DNA of 57,794 nucleotides from an uncultured Pedosphaera sp. (GCA_903918755.1 CAIXFN010000086.1:1-57794); one strand, 5' to 3'; shown: positions 1-8,053, numbered from the stretch's first letter. Notes: generated from the letters alone by a model not told the origin. Translations and numbers: made by a program.

Positions 1-1206
1 AGCGCACCCACACTTTCCGCCCGACATATTCCGGCGGGACGGAATAATAGGTTTTGGCCACTTCCACATGACCGTCCAGGTGGACGGTGCGCCGGGCTTC
101 GGCAAAGACCGGGAAAAGCATCGGCGGCAAGGGTTGCAATTGGGGCTGCTCGCTGGTCTTAAAAACTTGGGCGACCTGCTGGCGCGTGGTTCCGTGAATG
201 CGGGTGTCGGCGACGCGGTTTTCCCAGTCCAAGAGGAACTCGTTTTCCTGGGCCAGCCCCGGAAACACCCGGCCCTTGAGGGCGTTGTTCTGCACGTATT
301 TGATCCCGGCCTCGATCTTGCCTTTGTGGCGTGGTGTGTAGGGTTTGGCCGGCAGGATCACCGTTTGATAATGCTCGGCAAAGGCGACCAGCTTGGGGTT
401 GAGTTCGGGATCAAACCAGTCGGCTCGCGTCACCGCCGCCCGTAAATTATCAATGACCACGGTGTGGGGGACGCCGCCAAAATAGCGGAAAGCGTTTTCC
501 AAACAGCGGAGGAAGTTCTCGGTGGTTTGGTGCCAGACGGCTTCGCTGTAGCCCTTGCGCGAATGACTGAGGACCATCCGGAAGACGTGCGGCCGCTTGC
601 GTTTGCCGTCGACTTCGATCCACGCCCCCTGGCCAAAATCCACCTGCACCTCCTGCCCGGCCTCGCATTCCATGCGCCGCCAGGGTAGCGGCGCGGTGGC
701 GCCCAGGCGCCGGACAAAGCGCTTGACCGACTGATAGCTGCCGGCGAACTGATTTTCGGTCACCAGATCCTGGTAAATCCTTTGGGCGGACAGCCCCAGT
801 TCCAGCGCCGCGGCAATCTGCGGTTCCCACGCTTCGCATGAACTCTTTCGGCCCGCCACCGACCCGGCGATCGAAATGGCCGGTTTTGAATTGCTGGAGG
901 GGTTGGAGCCGGGGGTCGAAATGGCTGGTTCTGACGCCTCACCCGCGCCGGCAGCAGCCGCGACGTCCGGAGTCTGTGCCCGGAGATATTTGCCGACCGT
1001 CTCCCGGTTGAGCTCGAGTTCCCGCGCAATGGCGCGGTGGGACCAACCGCGCTGATGCAAAGTTAAGATGGCGTGTTGCTGATTCAATTTGAGTTGATAC
1101 ATCAGCCAGCGTGCTCGCTTTGCGAGCCCACCGGCCAATTATCTCATCCTCAAACTGGCTGGTTTTGATTCGACCCCGAGTGGCTGGTTTTGACCGTCCC
1201 CTGACA
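1..1206 (-). mobile_element. IS21-family insertion sequence, partial (left end inside window)
   Basis: The element enters from the window edge and ends near 1206. There the minus strand begins TGTCAGGGGACGGTC, a TGT-type end as expected for IS21 relatives. Next to this end are two direct copies of TGGCTGGTTTTGA (plus strand, 1156-1168 and 1181-1193), matching the multiple terminal repeats typical of IS21 elements. The istA transposase reads leftwards out of the window. istB would lie beyond the edge and is not visible. The exact end and the target duplication cannot be checked because the other end is missing. Confidence 0.8.
2..1102 (-). CDS. istA: IS21-family transposase IstA, 3' end outside the window
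   Basis: The open frame starts at ATG 1102 (MYQLKLNQQHAIL) and runs 367 codons to the window edge without a stop. The N-terminal helix-turn-helix reads RGWSHRAIARELELNRETVG at about residues 19-38, as in IstA. The DDE integrase core is recognisable: VQVDFGQGAW (first Asp), then VVIDNLRAAV (second Asp), then ARHKGKIEAG-like PRHKGKIEAGI (catalytic Glu). The visible part ends at the start of the Mu-transposase-like C-terminal region (YYSVPPEYVGRKVWVR). Residues about 55-85 are a low-complexity linker, and its DNA carries two more copies of the IS terminal repeat. The product should catalyse transposition together with IstB. It looks intact as far as it can be read. Confidence 0.9.
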   Translation of the reverse strand, partial: MYQLKLNQQHAILTLHQRGWSHRAIARELELNRETVGKYLRAQTPDVAAAAGAGEASEPAISTPGSNPSSNSKPAISIAGSVAGRKSSCEAWEPQIAAALELGLSAQRIYQDLVTENQFAGSYQSVKRFVRRLGATAPLPWRRMECEAGQEVQVDFGQGAWIEVDGKRKRPHVFRMVLSHSRKGYSEAVWHQTTENFLRCLENAFRYFGGVPHTVVIDNLRAAVTRADWFDPELNPKLVAFAEHYQTVILPAKPYTPRHKGKIEAGIKYVQNNALKGRVFPGLAQENEFLLDWENRVADTRIHGTTRQQVAQVFKTSEQPQLQPLPPMLFPVFAEARRTVHLDGHVEVAKTYYSVPPEYVGRKVWVR

Positions 1207-1334
1207 CCCATAACGAAAGCGGCCTGGCAAAGGTCGCAAATTCCGCCGCCGAATTGAAGCGCGCGCGGGCCAAACAAAAGGAACTGCGGCTGAAGTCGGT
1301 AAAGTCGACAAACAGGAGTTCATTGTGGCATTAG
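1207..1334 (+). pseudogene. possible C-terminal scrap of a gene interrupted by the IS
   Basis: Directly outside the IS end the plus strand has an open frame with no start of its own. It reads NESGLAKVANSAAELKRARA and on to KQKELRLKS, ending at TAG 1332-1334. The composition (charged, helix-forming, alanine-rich) could be the tail of a gene whose 5' part lies on the other side of the element. It is only about 40 codons and I recognise no family, so this may be chance. Confidence 0.25.
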
Positions 1335-1364
1335 GACTTTACCCCTGAGCTTCTCTTAGGGAAA

Positions 1365-2057
1365 TCAAGCAGCAGGCACATCAAAGCAAACCAAGCGAAA
1401 ACCGACGTCGTTGTATCGCTCCCCAGGATCGTAACCACGATATAGTGGAGAAATAAGCTGCGGATAATAGCCATACCTCCACGAACCACCGCGTGCCACC
1501 TTGGTGCTTTCTCCATCAGCTTTATCTCCATCCAATTTATCGTCATTCGCCGTGTGGCTGTCCACCCACTCTGTTCCACACCATTCCCACACATTGCCGG
1601 CCAAGTCAGCCACACCCTGGGTGTTTCCGGCTTCCAGCGGCGTATCGCCAGAGGGAAATAGATCGACAGCAGAAGTATGGCCGATCTGTGATTGAGCAAT
1701 ATTGCACTGACTCGCCAAATCTGAAGTATCGTCGCCCGAAGTCCAGACGCGGCCCTTGGTGCCACGTGCCGCGCGTTCCCACTCCAACTCACTTGGCAGT
1801 CGAATAGAATCAGGCCGGAGCTGAAGCTTCTCGTTTAACCACTTACAAAAGCTCACCGCCTCAAACCAATTCACGCCTACACGTGGGTGGTTCGGCGTTT
1901 GAAAGACGGTTTCAAAGTTCTCCGGCCCCGGCTTGCTGCTTTCCCTGCGACATCTATCGGTCATTAGCTTCAGCCATTGCTCGGCCTCTTGCGACCAGTT
2001 CCAAAATCTCTCCTGTTCATAACCCTTATCGTCCAGAAATGCCTGGAACTGGGCCAC
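1365..2057 (-). CDS. FGE-sulfatase/SUMF1-like (C-type lectin fold) domain; 3' half of a frameshifted TIR gene
   Basis: From a GTG at 2057 this frame gives 230 residues of the formylglycine-generating-enzyme-like superfamily: PRVGVNWFEAVSFCKWLNEK, RLPSELEWERAARG, DLAGNVWEWCGTEW, VARGGSWRYGYY and DVGFRLVCF, in the usual order. The cysteine pair that binds copper in true formylglycine-generating enzymes is absent (the region reads LISPLYRGYDPGERY). Catalysis is therefore unlikely, and a ligand-binding role as in other lectin-fold members is plausible. Reading upstream of GTG 2057 in the same frame gives PFAVISRYPVTVAQFQAF, the conserved family start, and this overlaps the end of the TIR gene in another frame. 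I therefore think this is the C-terminal half of one TIR-FGE protein and that GTG 2057 is not a real start. Confidence 0.8.
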   Translation of the reverse strand: MAQFQAFLDDKGYEQERFWNWSQEAEQWLKLMTDRCRRESSKPGPENFETVFQTPNHPRVGVNWFEAVSFCKWLNEKLQLRPDSIRLPSELEWERAARGTKGRVWTSGDDTSDLASQCNIAQSQIGHTSAVDLFPSGDTPLEAGNTQGVADLAGNVWEWCGTEWVDSHTANDDKLDGDKADGESTKVARGGSWRYGYYPQLISPLYRGYDPGERYNDVGFRLVCFDVPAA

Positions 2058-2059
2058 CG

Positions 2060-3151
2060 TTACCGGATAGCGGCTAATAACCGCGAACGGGCATCCGGCT
2101 CTGATATGATGTCGAGGTCGATATAAACTTTTGACAATTCAGCCTTGCCTTCTGCCTCAGACTGAGCCGCCGGCCCACCGAATCCACTAAGGCTGATGTC
2201 GCTGAATAAAGAGATGACGCGTCGGCGGTAGGGCTCAAGCGCAGCGATCGTTTCAAGGTCGAGTTGGACAGGAAAGAGAGGATGAACCCAATGGTCCAAA
2301 AAATCGTTCCATTTGGGTTCGTCGAAGTTGTAGTGGTTGAGTGCGTCTTGGAGCTCGACCCATTGCTTGGTGGAGTTGGCGCGTGGGAAACGCCGGTGCA
2401 GGTCAGCCACGAGCTTGTCCCAGAAGCCGTCGAAGTCGTCTTTGTTGTCCCGATTTGACTTTTTTTCACAAACCAGCCTCCATAGCCAACTCCCGATGAT
2501 GCGGAGATTGTCGGCAGTGCAAGACTTTAACCCGCTTGTCATCTCCTTAAGACAACAGAATTCGGGTGTGTCCTGGCTCACTGAGATTTTAAATTCGACC
2601 AACGTCTTCGCAACAATCTTAGCGAAATCTCGAACTCTTTTCTCCTGATGTGGATCCAAATTACAAACGAAGCTTGGCTCGCAGAGTCCAACGGACGACC
2701 CAGTCGAAAGCAAATAATGCGTCCTGGGGTTCCCCTCGTTAAGTGCCAAGCGTTCGAGAATCAAGATGGCTGTCTCCTCCCAAGTCTTGGAATCGAGCTC
2801 GATAAAGCCGGCCGCAGGGCTAAGTCCATCCGCGCTCGCAAAATCGAATCGACAGGGCATAACCCGCTTGCTATCAGCTTTAGTAAGCAAGCCATAGATG
2901 TGAACCCATTCCCAGCCAGTCCAGAGTTTTCTATCGTAGTTAGCACAAAGCACCGGAACGATGAGCTCCGATTCTTCGCCGTATAGCTTCGGCAAATAGA
3001 TTCCGAGGTCGTGGCGAGCAAACTCGGCTTCGTGGTATTTGTCATAGAGAATGTGGTCCCGACCGAAGTGAGCGGCGAGGAGGTCGGCGACCTTGACCAC
3101 GAAGTCGCGTTTTTCTGCGGCAAATGAAAAGGCAATGCGGAAACGCTTCAT
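2060..3151 (-). CDS. TIR-domain protein, N-terminal part of a frameshifted TIR-FGE fusion
   Basis: I chose ATG 3151 (MKRFRIAFSFAAEKRDFV); a GTG at 3178 would add nine residues. Residues 1-140 form a bacterial TIR-2 domain: the beta-A FRIAFSF, then ILYDKYHEAEFARHDLG and LIVPVLCANYDRKLWTGWEW, where the Glu of EWVH fits the catalytic Glu of TIR NADases. About 200 helix-rich residues follow, without a family I know. The reading ends LAAIR-stop at 2060. Near 2089-2091 the minus strand has CCC after GAT-G. One extra C would give DAPFAVISRYPVTVAQF and join this frame to the downstream FGE-like domain, making a protein of about 595 residues. TIR-FGE fusions are known in bacteria and are suspected of NAD-depletion signalling or defence. 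Base composition here is more AT-rich than in most of the window. Confidence 0.82.
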   Translation of the reverse strand: MKRFRIAFSFAAEKRDFVVKVADLLAAHFGRDHILYDKYHEAEFARHDLGIYLPKLYGEESELIVPVLCANYDRKLWTGWEWVHIYGLLTKADSKRVMPCRFDFASADGLSPAAGFIELDSKTWEETAILILERLALNEGNPRTHYLLSTGSSVGLCEPSFVCNLDPHQEKRVRDFAKIVAKTLVEFKISVSQDTPEFCCLKEMTSGLKSCTADNLRIIGSWLWRLVCEKKSNRDNKDDFDGFWDKLVADLHRRFPRANSTKQWVELQDALNHYNFDEPKWNDFLDHWVHPLFPVQLDLETIAALEPYRRRVISLFSDISLSGFGGPAAQSEAEGKAELSKVYIDLDIISEPDARSRLLAAIR

Positions 3152-3304
3152 ACGATTTTCAGTACATAGTTCATTCACAAAAGTGGATTTACCTTCGGTG
3201 CTATCGGTTAAATGTCATTGCGCCACTTCTAAGTGTTCCGGAAGCCAAATTTCGGTCAAAGTGCTGGAAGCCACCATGAAATGTGTCGATAAATTGTTCG
3301 CCCC

Positions 3305-4342
3305 TTAGCGCTTCGGGCGCTTCTTCGTCGGCACGGTGGCAATCGTCTGCAGGATGCGGCTTGCAATTTTGTAGGGGTCGCCTTGCGAATTGGGGCGACG
3401 ATCTTCCAAGTAGCCTCGATAGCCGTTATCAATGAAACTATGCGGCACACGGATGGATGCGCCCCGATTTCCTATTCCGTAGTTGAATTTGTCAATGGAT
3501 TGTGTTTCGTGCAGGCCCGTCAGGCGCAGGTGATTATCCGGACCATAAACGGCGATATGTTCGTCCTTGTATTTGTCAAAGGCAACCATGAGCGCCTCGA
3601 AGTACGATTTGCCCCCAACTTCGCGCATGAAATTCGTCGAGAAATTCGCGTGCATGCCTGAACCGTTCCAGTCGGCGTCGCGGCCGAGCGGCTTACAGTG
3701 AAGATTGACGTCCACAGAGTATTTTTCGCAGAGCCTCATGAGTAGGTAACGTGCGATCCACATTTGGTCGGCGGCGCTTTTGGAGCCCTTTCCAAAGATT
3801 TGAAATTCCCATTGGCCTTTAGCGACCTCGGCATTGATGCCTTCGTGACTGATGCCCGCATCTAGACACAGGTCAAGATGAGCTTCTACAATTTCGCGTG
3901 CGATGCAACCAACGGCGGCATAGCCCACCCCGGTGTAGTATTTGCCTTGGGGTGGAGGGAATCCTACAATCGGGAAACCGAGCGGAACGCCGTCCTTGTA
4001 AAGAAAGTATTCTTGCTCAAAACCGAACCAGGCGTCCGGGTCGTCAAGGATTGTGGCGCGTGTGTTAGTTCGATGCGGGGTTTTCCCGTCAGGTAACATG
4101 ACCTCACACATTACTAACACGCCGTTCTTTCTCATTGGGTCTGGGAAGACGGCCACGGGTTGGAGCATGCAATCTGAGTTGTGCCCTTCAGCTTGTCGTG
4201 TAGAACTTCCGTCAAAACTCCACATTGGCACTTCCTCAAGGTTTGGGAAACGGGGATATTCCTTGATCTGAGTCTTGCCTCGGAGGTTCGCGACAGGTTC
4301 ATAGCCGTCGAGCCAGATGTATTCGAGTTTGTATTTCGCCAT
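3305..4342 (-). CDS. glnA: glutamine synthetase, type II (GSII, eukaryotic-like)
   Basis: A 345-residue protein that ATP-dependently joins ammonia to glutamate (EC 6.3.1.2) in the cytoplasm. The length fits the short GSII class rather than the 450-plus residues of GSI. Seen in order: the beta-grasp region with YIWLDGYEPVANLRGKT, VPMWSFDGSSTRQAEGHNSD (the substrate-binding signature), WFGFEQEYFLY with metal-binding Glu residues, HEGINAEVAKGQWEFQIFG, DWNGSGMHANFSTNFMR and NRGASIRVP. It ends with a basic tail, KKRPKR. The start ATG 4342 gives a normal GSII N-terminus. It is transcribed alone, towards the TIR gene 150 bp away. No nitrogen-regulation gene is next to it. The family is mainly eukaryotic, with scattered bacterial members. 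Confidence 0.95.
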   Translation of the reverse strand: MAKYKLEYIWLDGYEPVANLRGKTQIKEYPRFPNLEEVPMWSFDGSSTRQAEGHNSDCMLQPVAVFPDPMRKNGVLVMCEVMLPDGKTPHRTNTRATILDDPDAWFGFEQEYFLYKDGVPLGFPIVGFPPPQGKYYTGVGYAAVGCIAREIVEAHLDLCLDAGISHEGINAEVAKGQWEFQIFGKGSKSAADQMWIARYLLMRLCEKYSVDVNLHCKPLGRDADWNGSGMHANFSTNFMREVGGKSYFEALMVAFDKYKDEHIAVYGPDNHLRLTGLHETQSIDKFNYGIGNRGASIRVPHSFIDNGYRGYLEDRRPNSQGDPYKIASRILQTIATVPTKKRPKR

Positions 4343-4375
4343 AAATGATGTTCGCTCTTAGGTTACAGCATTAAA

Positions 4376-4528
4376 TCATGACCACGTCGATTTTTGCTCG
4401 CCTGTGTCGCTTGCTTCAGCGTAGCTCAAAAGAGCGTCCTGGAAGCGTTCCAGCAGCCGACGGGTGACATTCGACTTCTTCGGGGGCACTTGGATTAAGG
4501 CTTTTTCGATTTCCTGAATGCTGCCCAT
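4376..4528 (-). CDS. small hypothetical protein (about 50 aa)
   Basis: From ATG 4528 the frame reads MGSIQEIEKALIQVPPKKSN and continues RRLLERFQDALLSYAEASD, an amphipathic, charged sequence that looks more like real protein than a shadow. The open frame extends to 4657 with another ATG, but that extra part (histidine and serine rich) looks non-coding. No clear ribosome binding site lies before ATG 4528. It sits 34 bp upstream of glutamine synthetase on the same strand. I do not recognise the family. It could be a truncated piece of a larger gene. Confidence 0.35.
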   Translation of the reverse strand: MGSIQEIEKALIQVPPKKSNVTRRLLERFQDALLSYAEASDTGEQKSTWS

Positions 4529-5371
4529 TAGCTGAAAATTATCTGAATCGCCGTGGATTTGCGAGAGACAATTTGGGGAGTGGTGAAAGCGTCGGTAGCC
4601 TTTGAGGTGTCGTTTCGAAAATGCGCGAAATGCGCCCTCATTTTGTCGACTGTGCATCAGTCGTTCTTTGTGGACGCGACGTGCGTCGACATTGTTCCCG
4701 TAAATTCTCCCTTCCTGCCATTCGAGATGTTAGGGTTGGCAGGAAGAACGACCGGACTCAGAGGGTGCCGTCCGCAACGCGCTAACGTCGGAAAACCTTA
4801 CATCTGATTCAGACTCAATCTGCCCCCACCTATTATGCTAACAGCAGGTCTCGTGCGGGAGCACGACTCGCCAACCACGGCGCTACGGATTAGAAATTGA
4901 CCCTGTTGCCTCTATGGGCTTTGTACCCTTCTTTGCATCCCGCTCGTTTGAAAACGGTGCCAAACCAGTCCTTGTGGATCCTTTTTTTCTCAAAAGTTTG
5001 AAGCGCTCTGCCATTGGTGTCCAAGCAGTTGCACAGGATTCCAAGAGGAGGGGAAGATTTTGAGTGAGTTGGTGGTTGCTTTCACCTTGAGCGAACGTTC
5101 CACGCTTGGGCAAACTAGCGGTGTGGAGTTTGGACCTTGGATCACTTCTCTTAATTCTACCTGCCTGTTTTTGGATTTTTTTGAGGCCAAATGGTGCCAA
5201 AGCGTAGGCCTGCAAATGTTTTGGAAGTGTTTGAATGGCAAAAAGATGCCATGAAAGTCCAAGTGGGGCCAGATTCCAGGTTTCAATTAGAAAGCAGATG
5301 GTCTAGCAAACTGATCTACCGCGTTCTGAACGGGGAAAGGGAGAAGTGCGATCTGGGGGGAAATGATCCGG
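4529..5371. other. long non-coding stretch
   Basis: I see no convincing gene in these 840 bases; the open frames are short and have unnatural composition. There is a perfect 10-bp inverted repeat (CTTCCTGCCA / TGGCAGGAAG) at 4711-4720 and 4737-4746, and a small hairpin TCGTGCGGGAGCACGA near 4850. It may be eroded sequence left by earlier insertions. Confidence 0.5.
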
Positions 5372-5397
5372 GGGCGGTGGCGTTTTCGCCACCGCCC
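5372..5397 (-). terminator. strong hairpin downstream of the sigma-factor gene
   Basis: A perfect 11-bp stem, GGGCGGTGGCG / CGCCACCGCCC, with a TTTT loop. It lies 36 bp beyond the stop of the sigma-70 gene. There is no good T-run after it on the minus strand, so it may stabilise the 3' end rather than act as a classical intrinsic terminator. Confidence 0.55.
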
Positions 5398-5433
5398 TCG
5401 GAGATAGGTCGATTGCTGCTGCCGCAGCGGAAT

Positions 5434-6579
5434 TTAGGCCGCGACGCGGATCGCTTCCAATTTTTCGATCTGCTTGCGCAGTTTCAGGAGCGCGACGTTT
5501 TGGATCTGGCGGATGCGTTCGCGGGTGACGCCGAACTTGACGCCGACCTCCTCCAGGGTTTTTTCGTTGTCGCCATCCAAACCAAACCGGAAGCGCAGGA
5601 TCTCCGCCTCCCGGGGATCGAGGGTGGCCACCATATCGCGCAACATGGAATTATTGGTCTTGGTTTCCAGTTGTTCGTAGGGGGTGTCGGCGGTCTCATC
5701 CCGCACCACATCGGCCACCCGGCTGGTTTCGTCGTCGCCCAAGGGGGCTTCGAGCGAGGCCGGACGGATCGCCGCGGTGCGCAATTGCGCGACTTTTTGG
5801 GCACTGAGACCGAGTTCGTCGCCCAATTCCTCGTCCGTGGGCTCGCGGCCAAACACTTCCTGGAGTTTTACGGTCGCTTTGCGCATGTGGAACAATTTGT
5901 CCACCACGTGCACCGGCAGCCGGATTGTCTTGGATTGGTTGGCCAGGGCGCGTTTGATCGCCTGCTTGATCCACCAGGAACTGTAGGTCGAAAGCTTGGC
6001 CCCTTTGGAGGGATCAAAGCGCTCGACGGCCTTCATGAGGCCCATATTGCCCTCATTGATCAGGTCGAGCAGCGGCATGCCGTAATCCTCGTATTCCCGG
6101 GCAATCTTCACCACGAGCCGCAAATTGGCTTTGATCATCAATTCGCGGGCTTTTTTGTCGCCCTTCCGGATGCGGGCGGCCAATTCATTTTCCTCGGCCA
6201 GGGTCAGGAGTTTGGTCTGACCGACTTCCCGCAGATAGAGGTTGAAGGCGGTATTGCCATCATAAGGCTGCCGCTCGGGGGCGGTGATCGGAGCTTCGTC
6301 CGGCAGATCGCGAGGCACCAGCGCGAGGCTGGCGACGGCGGCCTGGACGGGGGGCTGCAGGGGGATGATGTTGGAGGTGGCTTTCCGCGCACGCGCACCC
6401 GCGGTCCGCTTGACCGGCGCGCGGACCGGAACTCCGGCCCGGCGGGCGGTGACCACTTTTTTTCCGAGTTTGCCGATTTGGTTTCGTGGTTTCACAAATT
6501 TATCTTTCAAGCTCTGACACCCGGCGCGCCATTCTGTTAGAAAGTTTGCAATGCTCCGGTGTCGCGAGCCAACCGTCAT
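5434..6579 (-). CDS. RNA polymerase sigma factor, sigma-70 (RpoD/SigA-type group)
   Basis: This 381-residue protein has the full set of core sigma regions. Residues 1-100 are a basic, alanine-rich head. Region 1.2 is FNLYLREVGQTKLLTLAEEN. Region 2 includes ANLRLVVKIAREYEDYGMPL, LINEGNMGLMKAVERFDPSK and YSSWWIKQAIKRAL (core binding and -10 recognition). Region 3 starts IRLPVHVVDKLFHMRKA. Region 4 has LDPREAEILRFRFGLDGDNE and the -35 helix-turn-helix GVTRERIRQIQNVALLKL. It lacks the long insert of large RpoD proteins, so it resembles an RpoS/short SigA class; which role it plays cannot be told here. ATG 6579 is the only in-frame Met before region 2, but a later non-ATG start is possible. It stands alone, with a repeated 17-bp motif upstream. 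Confidence 0.93.
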   Translation of the reverse strand: MTVGSRHRSIANFLTEWRAGCQSLKDKFVKPRNQIGKLGKKVVTARRAGVPVRAPVKRTAGARARKATSNIIPLQPPVQAAVASLALVPRDLPDEAPITAPERQPYDGNTAFNLYLREVGQTKLLTLAEENELAARIRKGDKKARELMIKANLRLVVKIAREYEDYGMPLLDLINEGNMGLMKAVERFDPSKGAKLSTYSSWWIKQAIKRALANQSKTIRLPVHVVDKLFHMRKATVKLQEVFGREPTDEELGDELGLSAQKVAQLRTAAIRPASLEAPLGDDETSRVADVVRDETADTPYEQLETKTNNSMLRDMVATLDPREAEILRFRFGLDGDNEKTLEEVGVKFGVTRERIRQIQNVALLKLRKQIEKLEAIRVAA

Positions 6580-7005
6580 TTAAATCAAGCTAGCATGCTT
6601 TACCAAACAGTCAACTAATATCTGCACCGGGACGAACGAGGGGAAGCTAACAAATACATATTTTCGAATAGTATTAGTAAACATTTACGATAAAGGTTTC
6701 AGGCAAAGTGACCAGACAGTCAACTAATCGCCTCCGGTGGAGGGCTTTCCGGCCAATTTGCCCCGCTTTTGGTGGAGCGGGAATGGCCGGCATTACAAAC
6801 GCGCAACCGAATTGTAACACCGACCGCGGAGGAGAAATGACATTAGCAGGGTGGTGACCGGCCGCCAGTCGGGGGAACCCCCCAAGTCCGGTTTGCGTCT
6901 GGGGGGGGCGGGCGGAGGGCGGGAGAAATGGTTCTGAGGGACTGGAATTTTCGACCGGGCGACAAAAGGATTGAACGCCCCGGAGAGGCTCAATAGGATG
7001 CCCGG
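6580..7005. promoter_or_regulatory. divergent control region between sigma factor and sugar ABC genes, with 17-bp direct repeats
   Basis: Two near-identical direct repeats, CCAAACAGTCAACTAAT (6603-6619) and CCAGACAGTCAACTAAT (6712-6728), flank an AT-rich patch (6640-6700). They lie 23 and 132 bp before the sigma-factor start and could be operators. Nearer the ABC genes there is a strong ribosome-binding sequence GGAGGAG before a six-codon open frame (ATG 6837 to TGA 6857, MTLAGW), and a very G-rich stretch at 6900-6925. No regulator can be named. Confidence 0.5.
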
Positions 7006-7998
7006 ATGAATCCTATTTGCCGTTGCGCGCTGGCAGCGTTGCTGTTTGCCGGAATGCTTGCGGGAACATCCGCGGCCGACAAAAACTACACCATTGCGGT
7101 CATCCCCAAAGGCACCACCCATGAATTCTGGCAATCCATTCATGCGGGCACCCTGAAAGCGAAGGAGGAACTGGCCGCCAAGGGCATCAAGATCGAAGTG
7201 ATCTGGAAAGGCCCCCTGCGGGAGGACGACCGCGATCAGCAAATCCAGGTGGTGGAGAATTTCATGACCCGGCGGGTGAGCGGCATCGTGCTGGCGCCGC
7301 TGGATTCCCAGGCGCTGGTCAATCCGGTGGCCAATGCCGCGAAAGCAAAGGTTCCGGTGGTCATCATCGATTCCGGTCTGAAGACCGACAAGTACGTGAG
7401 TTTTGTGGCCACGGACAATTTCAAGGGCGGCCAACTCGCGGCCGAGCGCCTCGGCCAATTGCTGGGGGGCAAGGGCAATATCATCCTGCTGCGCTACGCG
7501 GTTGGTTCCGCCAGCACCGAAGCCCGCGAAGAGGGTTTCCTGACCACCTTGAAGGAAAAATTCCCGGCGCTGAAAATCCTTTCCTCGGAACAACATTCGG
7601 GAGCCACGCGGGAGACCGCCTACCAGGCTTCGCAAAATATCTTGAACCGCTTTGGCCGCGACGTGAACGGGATTTTTTGTCCCAATGAAACCGTCACCAT
7701 CGGCATGACCAAGGCGCTGCGGGAGATCGGCCGCGCCCAGGGTAAGGTGAAGATCATCGGATTTGATTCCGGCACCCAATCGGTTCTCGACCTGAAGAAT
7801 GGGGACGTGCAAGGGCTGGTTTTGCAAAACCCCGTGCGGATGGGGTATCTGGGCGTCATGACGCTGGTGCAACACCTGGAAGGGGAGAAGGTGGAAAACC
7901 GCCTGGACACCGGGGTGACCATCGCCACGCCGGAAAACATGAACGATCCGGCGATCGTGGAACTGCTCAATCCCCCGCTCGAAAAGTACCTGAAATAA
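7006..7998 (+). CDS. sugar ABC transporter periplasmic substrate-binding protein (RbsB-like)
   Basis: A 330-residue type I periplasmic binding protein of the ribose/galactose class. Residues 1-23 form a signal peptide (MNPICRCALAALLFAGMLAG, cut after SAA). The mature part starts YTIAVIPKGTTHEFWQSIHA, typical of RbsB relatives, and continues GIVLAPLDSQALVNPVANA, VVIIDSGL and the second-lobe signature IFCPNETVTIGMTKALRE. GLVLQNPVRMGYLGV is the usual hinge-side motif. An AGGAT-like ribosome site precedes ATG 7006. The next gene encodes the matching permease. The actual sugar cannot be read from sequence. Confidence 0.93.
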   Translation: MNPICRCALAALLFAGMLAGTSAADKNYTIAVIPKGTTHEFWQSIHAGTLKAKEELAAKGIKIEVIWKGPLREDDRDQQIQVVENFMTRRVSGIVLAPLDSQALVNPVANAAKAKVPVVIIDSGLKTDKYVSFVATDNFKGGQLAAERLGQLLGGKGNIILLRYAVGSASTEAREEGFLTTLKEKFPALKILSSEQHSGATRETAYQASQNILNRFGRDVNGIFCPNETVTIGMTKALREIGRAQGKVKIIGFDSGTQSVLDLKNGDVQGLVLQNPVRMGYLGVMTLVQHLEGEKVENRLDTGVTIATPENMNDPAIVELLNPPLEKYLK

Positions 7999-8053
7999 TG
8001 GCGCCCGACCCGCTTCTTTCCATCCCCGCTAACGCCTGCCCGGGCGGTCTGGC

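Noticed and set aside
4840-4900. tRNA-like hairpin sequence (TCGTGCGGGAGCACGA and neighbouring GC-rich bases)
   Set aside because: No cloverleaf can be formed: no T-loop GGTTCGA, no anticodon stem of proper size.
4883-5286. minus-strand open frames of 98-110 codons in the non-coding stretch
   Set aside because: Biased, unstructured composition and mutually overlapping frames with no ribosome site; probably chance.
5191-6540. 449-residue plus-strand frame opposite the sigma factor
   Set aside because: It reads as the complement of conserved sigma regions and has no family features.
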